This document shows positions 22,767 to 32,706 of a stretch of DNA of 64,000 bases, piece after piece. The stretch is from contig AJFK01000423.1 of assembly GCA_000467715.1 (NCBI GenBank), forward strand, positions 22,184-86,183, read 5' to 3'. Within the stretch, counting starts at the first letter, position 1. Every line of letters starts with the position of its first letter. This DNA is from Hysterium pulicare CBS 123377 (lineage: Eukaryota; Ascomycota; Dothideomycetes; Hysteriales; Hysteriaceae). The notes below the pieces were generated by a model that was given only the letters and a program-made list of their open reading frames with translations, was not told where the DNA came from and did no database searches. A program made the position numbers and the translations under genes.

Positions 22767-25008
22767 TCAAGTATACCATCCCTTCATCTTCCACCTATCT
22801 CCCCCAAACTCAATACCCTTCCCAACCTCCAAGTCCTTTAAGAGCATGGGCAATTCAACCTCCTCATTGCTGATTTGGTCAGAATCTAGAGTCCCGTAAT
22901 CCACCTCTTCCTCGATCATTTCATTGATAAGCTGATCTATAGTCCCGTTTTGCTCTTCCAAAATCATAACAATCTCCAGCCAAATGCCATCAATGATGCC
23001 TTCGAAGAAGATATCGGTCCATGCAATTCCCTTCAACGTATTCCTCAGCGCTTCTCGCTCACGAAGGTTCAGTTCATGAATAACTTCAACCATTTTGCCA
23101 ATCCACCATTCTCGTCCACCCCAATGAGGCGCAACAGCTGCGCCGACCACTAATGCCCATAGCAGGGTATTCAGGTTCCGTTCCTTCTTCCAAATAGCAA
23201 TGGTTTTCACATCGGGCCTATCCAGGGCAGCCCTCAACCGATTCAAAAGAAGGTCATAAATCTTCGCTCTAGGAGGCACTTCTCTTAGCGCTGCATACAG
23301 GAAGATCTGTCCTGCAGCCACGAGTGCCTCGATGACACTCGCTGCATCCGCGGCTGCACCGCCTTCTTCATCGTTTTCGCCATCTCTGCATCTCATATCT
23401 CTGTCCCATTCCGTGAAGTCACATGTGCGGTCTGGGATGGATAGCATCGCATATTCAGTCTCGTAAAGCATTTCGCTAATGGCCAGTCGGTTGACTGTTA
23501 GACTCCAGTAAGAAGAGGTAGCCAGACCAAGGCGATGAAGGCGGTAGAAGACATTGAAGCATTCTACTGAGGCAAGGGAAAGGTGTAGAAGACTTGTCGG
23601 TGAGGAGCATGCTGCCTCTTCAAGGAATGCGTCTGGGAGTGGTGCAATATTTGGGTCCGATGATAGTTGATGGAAGGTTGGTGGAGTTCGAAAGGCAGCC
23701 GCGGTGTGGAAATCGACCCTTGCATATCTATTAGTAGACTGTAGTAGACTGTAGTAGAGGGTAAGTGAGGTTTGGATGAAGTGAATATTAAATGCAGTTG
23801 TTCGGATGAAGTCGAGACATTGGAACACTGAATAAAGGTGTACGAACCAGATGATCCCTCTCATCAGCCCATCGTTGTGTCCGAATGCAGTTATGCCACC
23901 CCGTGCATTCAGCATACGCTTTAGGGCGGTAATATGCAGCTGTGCCGAATCATAAGCGCCGGAGAGATTCTTTACATGATCAGTGCATGTCATGCATTTT
24001 CGGCTGATTCAACTAAGTGGCTAGGAAACACTCACTTCAAAGCTAGCGAGGGTGGTGACTGCGCCTACCAACTCGTCCGAGATACCTTCAATTGGGCTGT
24101 TCAACTTCGCATTTATGCCCTTTATTGCTTCATTCTTATGCTTCAAAGTCTCGATACGCATTTCCACAAGATTTCTAGTCAGGATACCATACAGTGCCAC
24201 TGATGCCAGGGTTGCATGGAGCAACGCAGCATCGCGAGATATGAATGGCCACCACGTATTCCGTGCATTCACAGCCAAGGAGTTGATACGGAACCCAGAC
24301 TTGTCTGCGCGCTGTCAGTGGTTGCTTGGACTCGAGAAACCTACCCTTTCTGGGAATTCTTGGAGTAGGGCGCACACGGAGGCGCAAAACTATGCGGATA
24401 TGGGGCCACTTACATAACCTGAATAACATGTCCAGCTTGGAACTTCCTGGTACGGGCAACGCATCGAAGGGATCGAACCGGTGGGCGTTGGGGTTCCGTT
24501 TCAGGAGGGGACATGGGCGTAAGCTCACCTCGGCGGGAAACCCACAATCTGACGATGTCCTATTTTGGGCATTTGTGATACTCCCATCCATGTTGCCGGT
24601 AATGGGTGGCCTGCTAGATTGCTTTTGAGCCGTTTTAGGGGCCCTCGGCCGAACATTCTCCTTGAACTGCTGTTTCTCTGACCTTTTCGGCGGACCTTTA
24701 GGCTTCTCCGGGGCGATTGGCTGTCCTGGCTTAGGCAGTCTGAAACGACCCTTGAGTTTGCTACCAGCTTCAACCGTTGAACTCGAGCTGATCTCAGCAA
24801 CGGGTTTGGTCGAACAAATAGCAGCCTGATTCTCAAAGAAGTTTCGCATCACCAATCGACGAATCAGAACTCTAGACGCCCCTTCTGGCTGGCTGGACTG
24901 TCCCGTGCTCACAAAAAACTCATACTCCTGGCCTCCTTGGTTTGAGACAGCTTGCTTGAGCTGCTTGGATACCAGTGATTCATCGTTGGCTACGTTGACG
25001 ACTGGCAT
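22767..25008 (-). CDS. Tachykinin-type / fungal transcription-factor-domain protein without zinc cluster
   Basis: Three exons, 24414-25008, 24036-24304 and 22767-23969, give 688 aa in frame; introns are 24305-24413 (109 nt) and 23970-24035 (66 nt, acceptor AAG). The N-terminus (EYEFFVSTGQ...RVLIRRLVMRNFFENQ) followed by a Lys/Pro-rich linker matches proteins named tachykinin family in fungi. FDPFDALPVP, the block NTWWPFISRDAALLHATLASVALYG and LHITALKRMLNARGG are typical of their fungal-specific transcription-factor-like middle domain. There is no Zn2Cys6 cluster, so DNA binding is doubtful. Within exon 3 an open stretch around 23715-23830 could instead be a further intron, because CTACTAATAG and a small repeat lie there. 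Function is unknown; nuclear regulation is inferred. Confidence 0.78.
23735..23760. repeat. Short tandem repeat TAGTAGACTG
   Basis: The unit TAGTAGACTG occurs twice in a row followed by TAGTAGAG, inside the third exon of the tachykinin-type gene. On the coding strand it reads CTACTACAGTCTACTACAGT and includes CTACAG and CTACTAAT sequences that resemble acceptor and branch sites. Confidence 0.6.
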
Positions 25009-26006
25009 GTGTGGCTAAAGAGTTGGGATTATTAAGCAGCTACGTGGATTAGATGTCGAGTATCCGCTTCTTTCAGGGTACTGCGCAGGATGGATGTCAG
25101 TAATTTTGAGAGCAAGGCAGAGCATAAGTAATGCAGAAGTGGTGGTTGAAAAGATTACCACATTCGGGCAATGGTTTACTCATCAGCCAAGATACAGGGG
25201 TCAAAACCAACCTGCACCGGTATGAATAGCATTTTAATCGGGACGGATGTGGAGTAAGGATTCGAGTGAAAGAAAAGCAATGCAGCTGAAGGGAACAATT
25301 AGACTGTACATACCAATCTCGCCAGCTTAATATTTTATTTCAGCCATGCCAAGCCTGGTCCTTCACTAAAGTATATGATGATTGTTTCATCCATTATCAC
25401 AATGCCATGGCATCTCACTCGAGTTTCTCAGAATCTATTGCTCAAATCAGTCTGCGATACCAAATTTTGGGGAGGCGAGATAGTCCAACTTACGACGATT
25501 CGGGGGAAGAAATCCAGGTACGTATGCATCCAGCGGCACTGTTAGATATCTAGGATTTCGGACAACTAGGCTTTATATCAAGTCAAGCCTGACAATAGAG
25601 AATCCTGAAGGTCAACGGATCCGTTGTACAGCTAGTTGGTTATTCATGGCTTATAAAGCAGGAGGCCTGGCAGATTGGGCACTCGGAGTTTAGGTACAAC
25701 CTGTTCCGAGGTCATCGCACTATTCCCATTGCACAGGATATCTAACTATCTAATACCCAAAACAGAAAGGAACACAATCTCATCAACGCCCGAAATGCCG
25801 AATGTACTCCAGACACCATTTAGCGGCCAAAGTATGTTTGGACAGACCCAATCTTCAGCCTACCTACCCGAGATACGCTAGTATTTGTTGGAATGTATGG
25901 GTCTTCGTAAAATGTACTGAGGCGGTTCTCTAGGACCTTCGATTGTATTGAAAGCGTCACCAAAATGAGCTGTCTGGCGACACATCCTGAGGCTGATGAG
26001 GGCCAG
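25009..26006. other. 1-kb intergenic region, nothing recognised
   Basis: Contains the promoter of the tachykinin-type gene (left side, minus strand) and the 3' flank of GlnRS (right side). A 68-codon plus frame at 25675-25881 is not supported. Confidence 0.5.
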
Positions 26007-28127
26007 CTATTTTGCTTTATCCTCCCTCAAACTTACGATCTGATTAAGGATGATTTTATCCTCCTTCGTATCTACAGGATCGATGCAGAAATAGGCGGTG
26101 CGCAGTGCTTGGAAGCGGACGAAATCATCAGATGCCCCACTTGGATGCAGGGAATGTTCTTTAATCAACCCCTCGAGGCCCTTCTCGATGACTGCGTTCT
26201 CGAAGATAACCTCACTATGTGGGTTGAGGTCGTTGGCCCAGCCTCCGTTCTTCCAATCAAGTGCGTTGGGAGAGTCGGTCTTGAATAGCGAGTAGTATTG
26301 GCGAGCAACGACCCGAATGGCGGAAGAAACATCCACCCACTGAATGTATGTTTTGGGCTTCTCCCCTGGAGCTTTGGTAGCCCGGATCTCGGTAACGCGG
26401 CCATCTGCATCCTTCGAGAAAGACGTGGCGCGGATAGGGAAAGGAGTATTATAAAGCCCGACAACCTTGTTAGGCGCCAGCCGGAAATAGTCCGGATTAT
26501 CCTCTTCTCTGAAATCGCTTGAGTCGATGTAGACTTCCCGCGTAAATTTAACCTTGCGTTCTCCGGGGATCATGCCTTTGGGATCATAAGGAACCACAAT
26601 GTCCTGGGCATCATCATCCGTAGCGTCTTCGATGACAACTTTCACGGGATCGAGGACTAGCATCTGGCGGGAAACAGTTCTTTCGAGATGTTTACGAATA
26701 GATGATTCAAGTCTGAGAGTCTGAATTTCCGTAAGAGCATCGGTCACACCAAGTTCCTCTACGAACTTGAGCAGTGCCTGAGCTGGAATGCCACGACGTC
26801 GCAAAGCCACCAAAGTATATAGGCGAGGGTCGTCCCAACCTCGGACGCTCGGCGGGATCACTTTAGTCTCGACTGTTCCGTCCGCATTTGTCTTCTCCAC
26901 CGAGGTGCCTTCGACTAACATCTGGATTCGTCGTTTTGAGAGGATAGTGCCTGTGACATTTAGACGTCCGTACCTATGCAAAACACGTTAGTAAGCGGCT
27001 GTCTCCATTGCATAGGGCACTTACTCTCGTTGCATTGGGCCCTTCTCGTCTGACTTTGGATCCTTGAAATCCAATGCTTCAAGCAGCCAATCGTATGATA
27101 TACGGGATTGCTGGAATTCAGTTGTGCACATCGAATGGGATATTTCTTCGAATGCATCACATAGACAATGCGTGAAATCGTATGTTGGGTAGATTCTCCA
27201 CTTATCACCCGTCCGATGGTGGTGATTCTTCTCGACAATACGATATGCTGGGAGATCCCACATCTGCGGGTTGCCCTCATTGGGATCCGTTAAGCTTTGC
27301 TTCATGCGTAGGTATGCCTCCCCAGGTTTGTATTTGCCGTCACGCATCGCTCGAAACTCAGCTAGTGATTCATCGACAGGTCTCGTGCGGTGTTCGCAGC
27401 CATATCGAGGGCCACGGTTGTCTGGCCCACCTCGCTGGCGATTTACTTCTTCTCCTAGGTTGATTGTTAGCCAAAGTCATTGAATAACCTCACCTGTTTA
27501 CTTACTCGAGCAATGGCAGACGTAAGCCTTGTCCCGACTGATCAGCTCCTCCGCAAGCTCATACAAGCGGTCGAAATGATCGCTACTATAAGTAATCTTG
27601 TATGGCTCAAAGCCTAACCACTTTACTATTTCCAGTATTGAAGTGAAGAATATTTCGTCCTCCTTTGCCGGATTGGTGTCATCGTAGCGTAGAAAGCAGA
27701 CGCCGTCGTGGTGTTTGGCGAATCCAAAGTTCACGGCAATAGCTTTACAGTGACCAATGTGTAAGAAGCCATTGGGCTCGGGAGGGAACCGTGAGCGAAC
27801 CTGCTTGACTGGCTTTTCTTCGTACACGCGTTTGAGCCATCCTTCTGCGAAGACGTTGGCAGGAGTGGAGGTTGCAGGTGTTGGGACAGCATTCTCTTTA
27901 GGTCGAATGGCATATTCTGCTTTTTTGGCAGCCTTTTCGGCCTTCTTTCTTGCTTTCTCAAGGGCTCGCTTTGAAGGGCCCTTATCCTCGGTCGCAGGAT
28001 CGGGAGCGGGTGTGGCCATGGTGTCGTGTGTGAGTCTGAAGAATTTCGGCGGGGAGATGATCGAGGGGTTGTTGTTTGAACATGACTCAATTCGAGTCTC
28101 ACTAGCCACTGTGGCTGTGCCCGCCAT
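26007..28127 (-). CDS. gln4: Cytosolic glutaminyl-tRNA synthetase (GlnRS)
   Basis: Three exons, 27506-28127, 27025-27454 and 26007-26973, give 672 aa; introns 27455-27505 and 26974-27024 are both 51 nt and keep phase. [25 protein letters not shown] contains the class I HIGH motif, and [13 protein letters not shown] is the KMSKS equivalent. [10 protein letters not shown] and the [23 protein letters not shown] block are GlnRS/GluRS hallmarks; [14 protein letters not shown] favours GlnRS. The anticodon-binding beta-barrels fill the last exon. A Lys/Ala-rich appended helix ([14 protein letters not shown]) precedes the catalytic core. Two starts are possible: Met at 28127, or Met at 28019 (636 aa, [14 protein letters not shown]), which looks more like a normal eukaryotic N-terminus. 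It charges tRNA-Gln in the cytosol. Very secure. Confidence 0.95.
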
Positions 28128-28640
28128 TATCTAAGCCACAGAGTTATCGATAGATGAAACCTCATTTTCTCTCGGCACTTTCACTTAATCTCTCTGCAAG
28201 CTTGTTATATTACACATCTTATCAAGGAAATGTACTGGCCGTGATGAGTCTAACTTAGCTACTAAAGGATCTCTGGCTAGGTATCGGGGCATGCACTTGA
28301 TGCTGAATATCATTACCAAATTTAAGATTCCTTTGCAAGATTCTTGCTGTCATTCATTCTGAACAAAACTATTTCTGTTTGCACACTGTTTCATCTGATC
28401 TCTGCAAGGACTCGCCGCTGTGCGCGGTACCACCATTGTCCAAGCTCAACCCAGCTTTGCCGAAGACACAACCTGTGTGCCCGGACATGGACCTGCTCGC
28501 TGATCCATACTGACAAGAGCCGGAGCCCAAGGCCAGTGTACAGTCCGAACATACCAGTCGGACGATATACATCATATGCCTACGTTCAACACCACAGTCC
28601 CCCATACGCATGCGATTGCCCGGCCGAATTGCAAAGTAGC
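28128..28640. other. Intergenic region, nothing recognised
   Basis: About 510 bases between the GlnRS start and the stop of the SesA-like gene, both on the minus strand. Small overlapping frames on both strands show no domain. Confidence 0.5.
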
Positions 28641-29868
28641 TCATCGCCGCGTTAATATCAGCATTGCCAAGTTCGAATCGTACAGGTTGCCGTTTATCTG
28701 TAAGCTATTCTCACTAGCGATACCGCCATCGTAACGATAATAACCTTGCACAGAGCTTTCGGGCAATCCAATAGCCCCATTGATTTGCATGGCATTGTCA
28801 GTTGCTTGCTGATTTATATAAGCTGTTTCTACCAATGGTGAAGCACAGCTGCATTTTCCATTGATGCGGGATGCTACATGGTCGTCTATTAGTTCCAGAT
28901 TGTCTTCGTCTTCGCTGGCCGTCGTTTCTAGGAAATCTGCTAAGCCATCTGCTCGCGGTGTGAGGCTGGTAGATGTTGGATTAGTTCCATTCTCTCTTCG
29001 ATATGGAAAGGCTGTCGCGGGTGTGCTTCTCAATTGCTTCGGTGAATAGTTGCTCTGCTCTCTTTGCCGGTGATTGGAGAGGTGACCGGGGCGATAAAAG
29101 TTCGGAGATATTTCAGTGGGACTTCCGGCCTCCGAAGTGGGCGCAAGAGTAGTTGATCTGGAGATTGAGGGCTACATATTCTCGTCAGTAAGTTGAGCGC
29201 GAGGACTTGATAGGATCTCTCAAGAAGCGTCTAAGTCTTACCGAAGTAGAGGCAATAATACCTCCGTCTCGAGCAAGAACATCAGACACCCTTAACGGAG
29301 CGCCTGTGTTTTTAAATGATTCCGTTGTCTCTGCTAATAATATTCTGGTCTGACGGACTTCCGACAAGATTTCGGGATGTTCTTCCAATGCTCGTTCAAT
29401 GTTCTTGACTCTACTGGCTGTTTCATGTAGTATTGGAAGCTGGATATTGACCAGGAGCTGGCCGTATTGGCTCAGGATGCAGAGTGTAAGCGAGCTCTTG
29501 TTCTCTTCGAGAGCCACAAAACCCCTGGAGATTTCTGAGTTATGCCCAGTTTGATACCAGAGCTCCTTTAGAAACCTCTTCCAGAATTTTGGGCTCCGAT
29601 CCTTTAGCGTAGTATCGATTGACTTGCTCAGATTCATTGCGGAATCTCGAATAGCCACTAAGTGATCTGCAACTAATGCTGTCTGCAACGGCTCCATAGA
29701 CGCAATGAGCTCTGCAATTTGGATCATCTGTTTAATTTTATCCCGCTGATCCATGGGATGCTTCGGCGAGTCTTGAGCCCGTTCGTACGCCTCGTTAAGG
29801 CAACTGATTATCTTGACGCCGTAGTGCAGAATCTGCGTGATGCTTGCCAGCGCACCAACTACCTCCAT
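28641..29868 (-). CDS. SesA-like domain protein with two C-terminal amyloid-type motifs
   Basis: Two exons, 29242-29868 and 28641-29171, with a 70-nt phase-0 intron give 385 aa. The N-terminal ~150 residues (MEVVGALASITQILHYGVKI, ISCLNEAYERA, then helices to ISRGFVALEENKSSL) resemble SesA, a helical domain found at the N-terminus of fungal NACHT-type receptors. A Ser/Thr/Pro-rich linker follows, and the last ~55 residues hold two related motifs: ATDNAMQINGAIG (about 332-344) and ASENSLQINGNLYDSNLAML (361-380), separated by a Tyr/Gly-rich spacer. This two-repeat C-terminal layout is that of HET-S-type cell-death effectors, whose prion-forming region has two such repeats. A second nearby gene carries one copy of the same motif near its N-terminus. 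The domain order is seen; amyloid function is inference. Alternative: an unrelated low-complexity tail. Confidence 0.72.
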
Positions 29869-30750
29869 GTTAGATATTCAAGATCGCAAACGGAAAAAGA
29901 GAGAAAGTCGGTCGGAGGCTCTGCGCAACGAATCAGAATGCATTGATAATGCCGGGGACTTTCAGCTCAAAAATAAGTTGGCAAGCTTCTGGGTTAAGAA
30001 AGGAATGTGGTGGCGGGAATATCTTCAGTTTTAAGTCGGTAAGCGATGCATGAGACCCTTGCGGTACGTGGCACCAGTGCAATACCACCCGAGGCACACC
30101 AGTCGTGAAGAAACGGGCGTGAATATTACTACTGGTGATGAGTCCGAATGTTTTGCCTTGTTGCCACGTCGTGGCAGGCAAACCTTTGTTCGTATCACCG
30201 CACATATTCTCGCCGCCCGATCTGTTGCCTTCTTTTGCCTTGACACAAATTCCCTTCGCCCCGCAGAGAAATCATACTGACCCCAGTTCAAAACGTCCTT
30301 CATGTTATGCTCAAGTGGACGTGGCCATCTCACAATGGTAGATGTTGTTGTAACACAAGTCGCTGCAATGGTGTTCACAAAACTCTCACTCCTTGGGTGT
30401 GAGAGAGACTTCGAGCTCTGGAGAACTATAAATGGATGGTCGAAACGGGAGAGCTCGCAGAATTCGAGAAAGATAAGAAGTCCCATCCTCTAAGACGGAG
30501 CTTTTTGGTAGTTGCCAGTGAACCTCCAGCGATATCATCCTTTGGGCATCTGTCCGACTGTCGTGCGCGTTTCCTTCCGAAACCAGCCACCACAGCATCC
30601 AGGCCTCTGCATACGTGCTCCAGAGCCTTACACAGAACGAGCAAGCTGCTTCTCAGAGCATATTAGGATTCATCGTAAGTCATTGACGCAGTTGAGCGTG
30701 TGAGAATGTTGACTAGATAGGTCAGCTTATCTCATCAACACTCCAACGTT
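29869..30750. other. Intergenic region, nothing firmly recognised
   Basis: About 880 bases forming the divergent spacer between the SesA-like gene (-) and the small plus-strand gene. Overlapping frames on both strands (151 codons at 30031-30486 minus; 76 at 30436-30666 plus) are not supported by domains or splice signals. Confidence 0.45.
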
Positions 30751-31191
30751 ATGACCGTCCCTGGTCAGGATCCAAAGACTTTAACCGAGGATATGGTAGT
30801 GTCGAGCCGCACTGTACAATTTACCCAATCAGAGCACGTGATCCGCGGTGTTCCTTCCAATCCCGACCTCTCTTCACCGGCTGCAATGCCGCAAAATCCG
30901 ACGACTGGATCGCCATACCAGGCTGATCCTGCTTCTGGACCAGATATGGGTGATGGGCGCGACCATTTTAACAAGGCTGAGGCTGAGGGCCGTGCCACGG
31001 CACAGCATAATGGTCCTATATTGGAGACTTTGCCGGCCGGTGGACTTAGGGCGGTGAAACACGACGAACCCAAGGCTAAGGGAGGCGCTTTTCAATTGAA
31101 TGGTGCATATGCCCATTCAAAGGCACAAGAATATATGAATATTCAGGCTAGCAAGACGAAAGCGGAGGGGCCTCAGCAGAGTGACAAGTGA
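30751..31191 (+). CDS. Small hypothetical protein, 146 aa
   Basis: An intronless 146-residue frame with acceptable codon use and a start in good context (CCAACGTTATGAC). It is hydrophilic and probably disordered, rich in Pro, Gly, Ala and charged residues, with the conserved-looking segments HFNKAEAEGRATAQHNGP and ILETLPAGGLRAVKHDEPK. There is no signal peptide, membrane segment or known domain. It lies between two genes that share an amyloid-type motif, and its own C-terminal region contains AFQLNGAYAHS, which weakly resembles that motif; this may be chance. I do not recognise a function. Confidence 0.55.
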   Translation: MTVPGQDPKTLTEDMVVSSRTVQFTQSEHVIRGVPSNPDLSSPAAMPQNPTTGSPYQADPASGPDMGDGRDHFNKAEAEGRATAQHNGPILETLPAGGLRAVKHDEPKAKGGAFQLNGAYAHSKAQEYMNIQASKTKAEGPQQSDK

Positions 31192-31909
31192 GGCTCTGGT
31201 GCGGGGCGAAGGGAGGCACGGGGTGTTTATAGAGCTGCGACTGTGGATCGTCAACTGGGTGTCATTCATAGATAGGAGTAGTCAATCTCACTGCCTGAGT
31301 ATCCACAATATTGGCGGTTGAATCATGGCGTTAAATCTTTGTGCTGTAAGATCTAATATTAGGGAGTTTTTGACGGGATTGAAAAGCAATTCCTAAACCT
31401 GTGACCTTGGTTATGGACTCCGTTTCGTGAGTCTCGTCAGGGAGCCTGCTGGTGTTAAGAAATCTCGCTCCATGATTGCCACCAAAGTAATCAAGTCGCA
31501 GAGTGAGGGCCGTGGGGCGTGTCGATCAGAGTGTAAATCATGTCCATTGGGTATCGTCTGAGATAGTGCAAGGACTAAGGCTGAAAACCCCTTTCACCGG
31601 TCCGTGCACAGCCCCGTCCTACCGAGATGCCCTCCTATTTAATAATCAGCTCAATAACCCTAATAAGCCAGCGTTTTTAATCATTGCCATTCTGGAAGAC
31701 CTCTTTGGGACGGACGGCAACTTCCTCCTTCTCGCTGTTCTTTCCTAGATGCTTCTTTCGCTTCGGACTGCACTGTTGGTTTGCATCTTCTTTATGTACA
31801 GCGTGGCTTCTTTGCGTATTGTTGTCATCATCTTTATGCTAATTTATCGTCAGAGGCTGAATTCAGTCTACCAACCCTAGTTGGCAGTTGCTTAAACGAA
31901 AGGGTCATT
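31192..31909. other. Intergenic region, nothing recognised
   Basis: About 720 bases between convergent loci. Only short frames (81 codons at 31503-31748) are seen. Confidence 0.45.
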
Positions 31910-32706
31910 TCAACTCACTGTTTGTTGATTCTCAATACAGATTTCCCACCCTCGTTCCATCAGTCTGATTTTAAGAGCTTGGAATGGAAAAGAAATCCTG
32001 CGCTTTTGGCTTTCTATAGTAATCATCATGACTTTCAGATGACTGGTCTTGTCTTTTTCAGGCGGCATCGTCGGCGACGTTGACTCGGGACCTTGGCTAC
32101 AAGCATACGGAGCTCCGCATGGACCGATCAATGTGCACGTAAAAATGCTGGGTTCAGTATGACCCAGGCTGAAAAGATCTCTTTGACCAGCGACTCCAAG
32201 CAAAAGGAAGGGGATCAAATGGGAGGCCATGATCAAAAATGCGAACAGTAGCCAAGATCGATATGCTCTTGATGGTTTTTTGGGGGGGATAATGAAGTCT
32301 GTCGGAGGGTTGGAAGTGAAGACAGTTTTGGAGTATCGGGGATGCAGGCCCAACGGCGGGGAGGTAAGAGAGCAGTTCGGACTGTGAAGCTGGGAGGTTT
32401 TCTGGCCTATCAGATGAAGTATTTCCGGGGGAAGACGACTCGGGAGGTCCTCTGCGTCTTTTGTATTTCCATTGCTCGAACGTTGGCCGCGGCGAGGGCT
32501 CATCTCCGGCAGAAAGATGAGTGTCGGCTCGATGATGTTACTAACTGCTCTTAGCAAACTGCTGGGGAAAGGTAGGTGGTAAGATCTTACCCATTGATTT
32601 GCAAAGCTTGTTCACTAGCGGTAGGGGTGCGGTAGCTGTTTTCGCCCAAGAAGAATTTGCTAGACGTTGAAGCACGTCTTGGGGGGAGACTAGAGCTCCG
32701 TTTCAT
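31910..32706 (-). CDS. Hypothetical protein with one N-terminal amyloid-type motif and a membrane segment
   Basis: Exons 32591-32706 and 31910-32540, joined by a 50-nt GT-AG intron (GTAAGA, branch GCTAAG, acceptor TTAG, phase 2), give 248 aa in frame. Residues 29-49 read TASEQALQINGNIIEPTLIFL. They align without gaps to the last motif of the SesA-like protein 3 kb away (11 identities in 20). The intron falls inside the motif, after two bases of the GGT codon, and the motif only appears after splicing, which supports the model. The rest is basic and Ser/Pro-rich, with one hydrophobic stretch (SWLLFAFLIMASHLIPFLLLG, about 140-160). No NACHT, STAND or other receptor domain follows, so if this was an NLR-type partner it is truncated or rebuilt. 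The start at 32706 was chosen because an upstream in-frame extension has no features. Moderate-to-low confidence. Confidence 0.45.

Noticed and set aside
31082-31150. AFQLNGAYAHS in the small 146-aa protein as a fourth amyloid motif
   Set aside because: Only Q-x-N-G is shared and the flanks differ; too weak to call, though its position between the two motif genes is noted.
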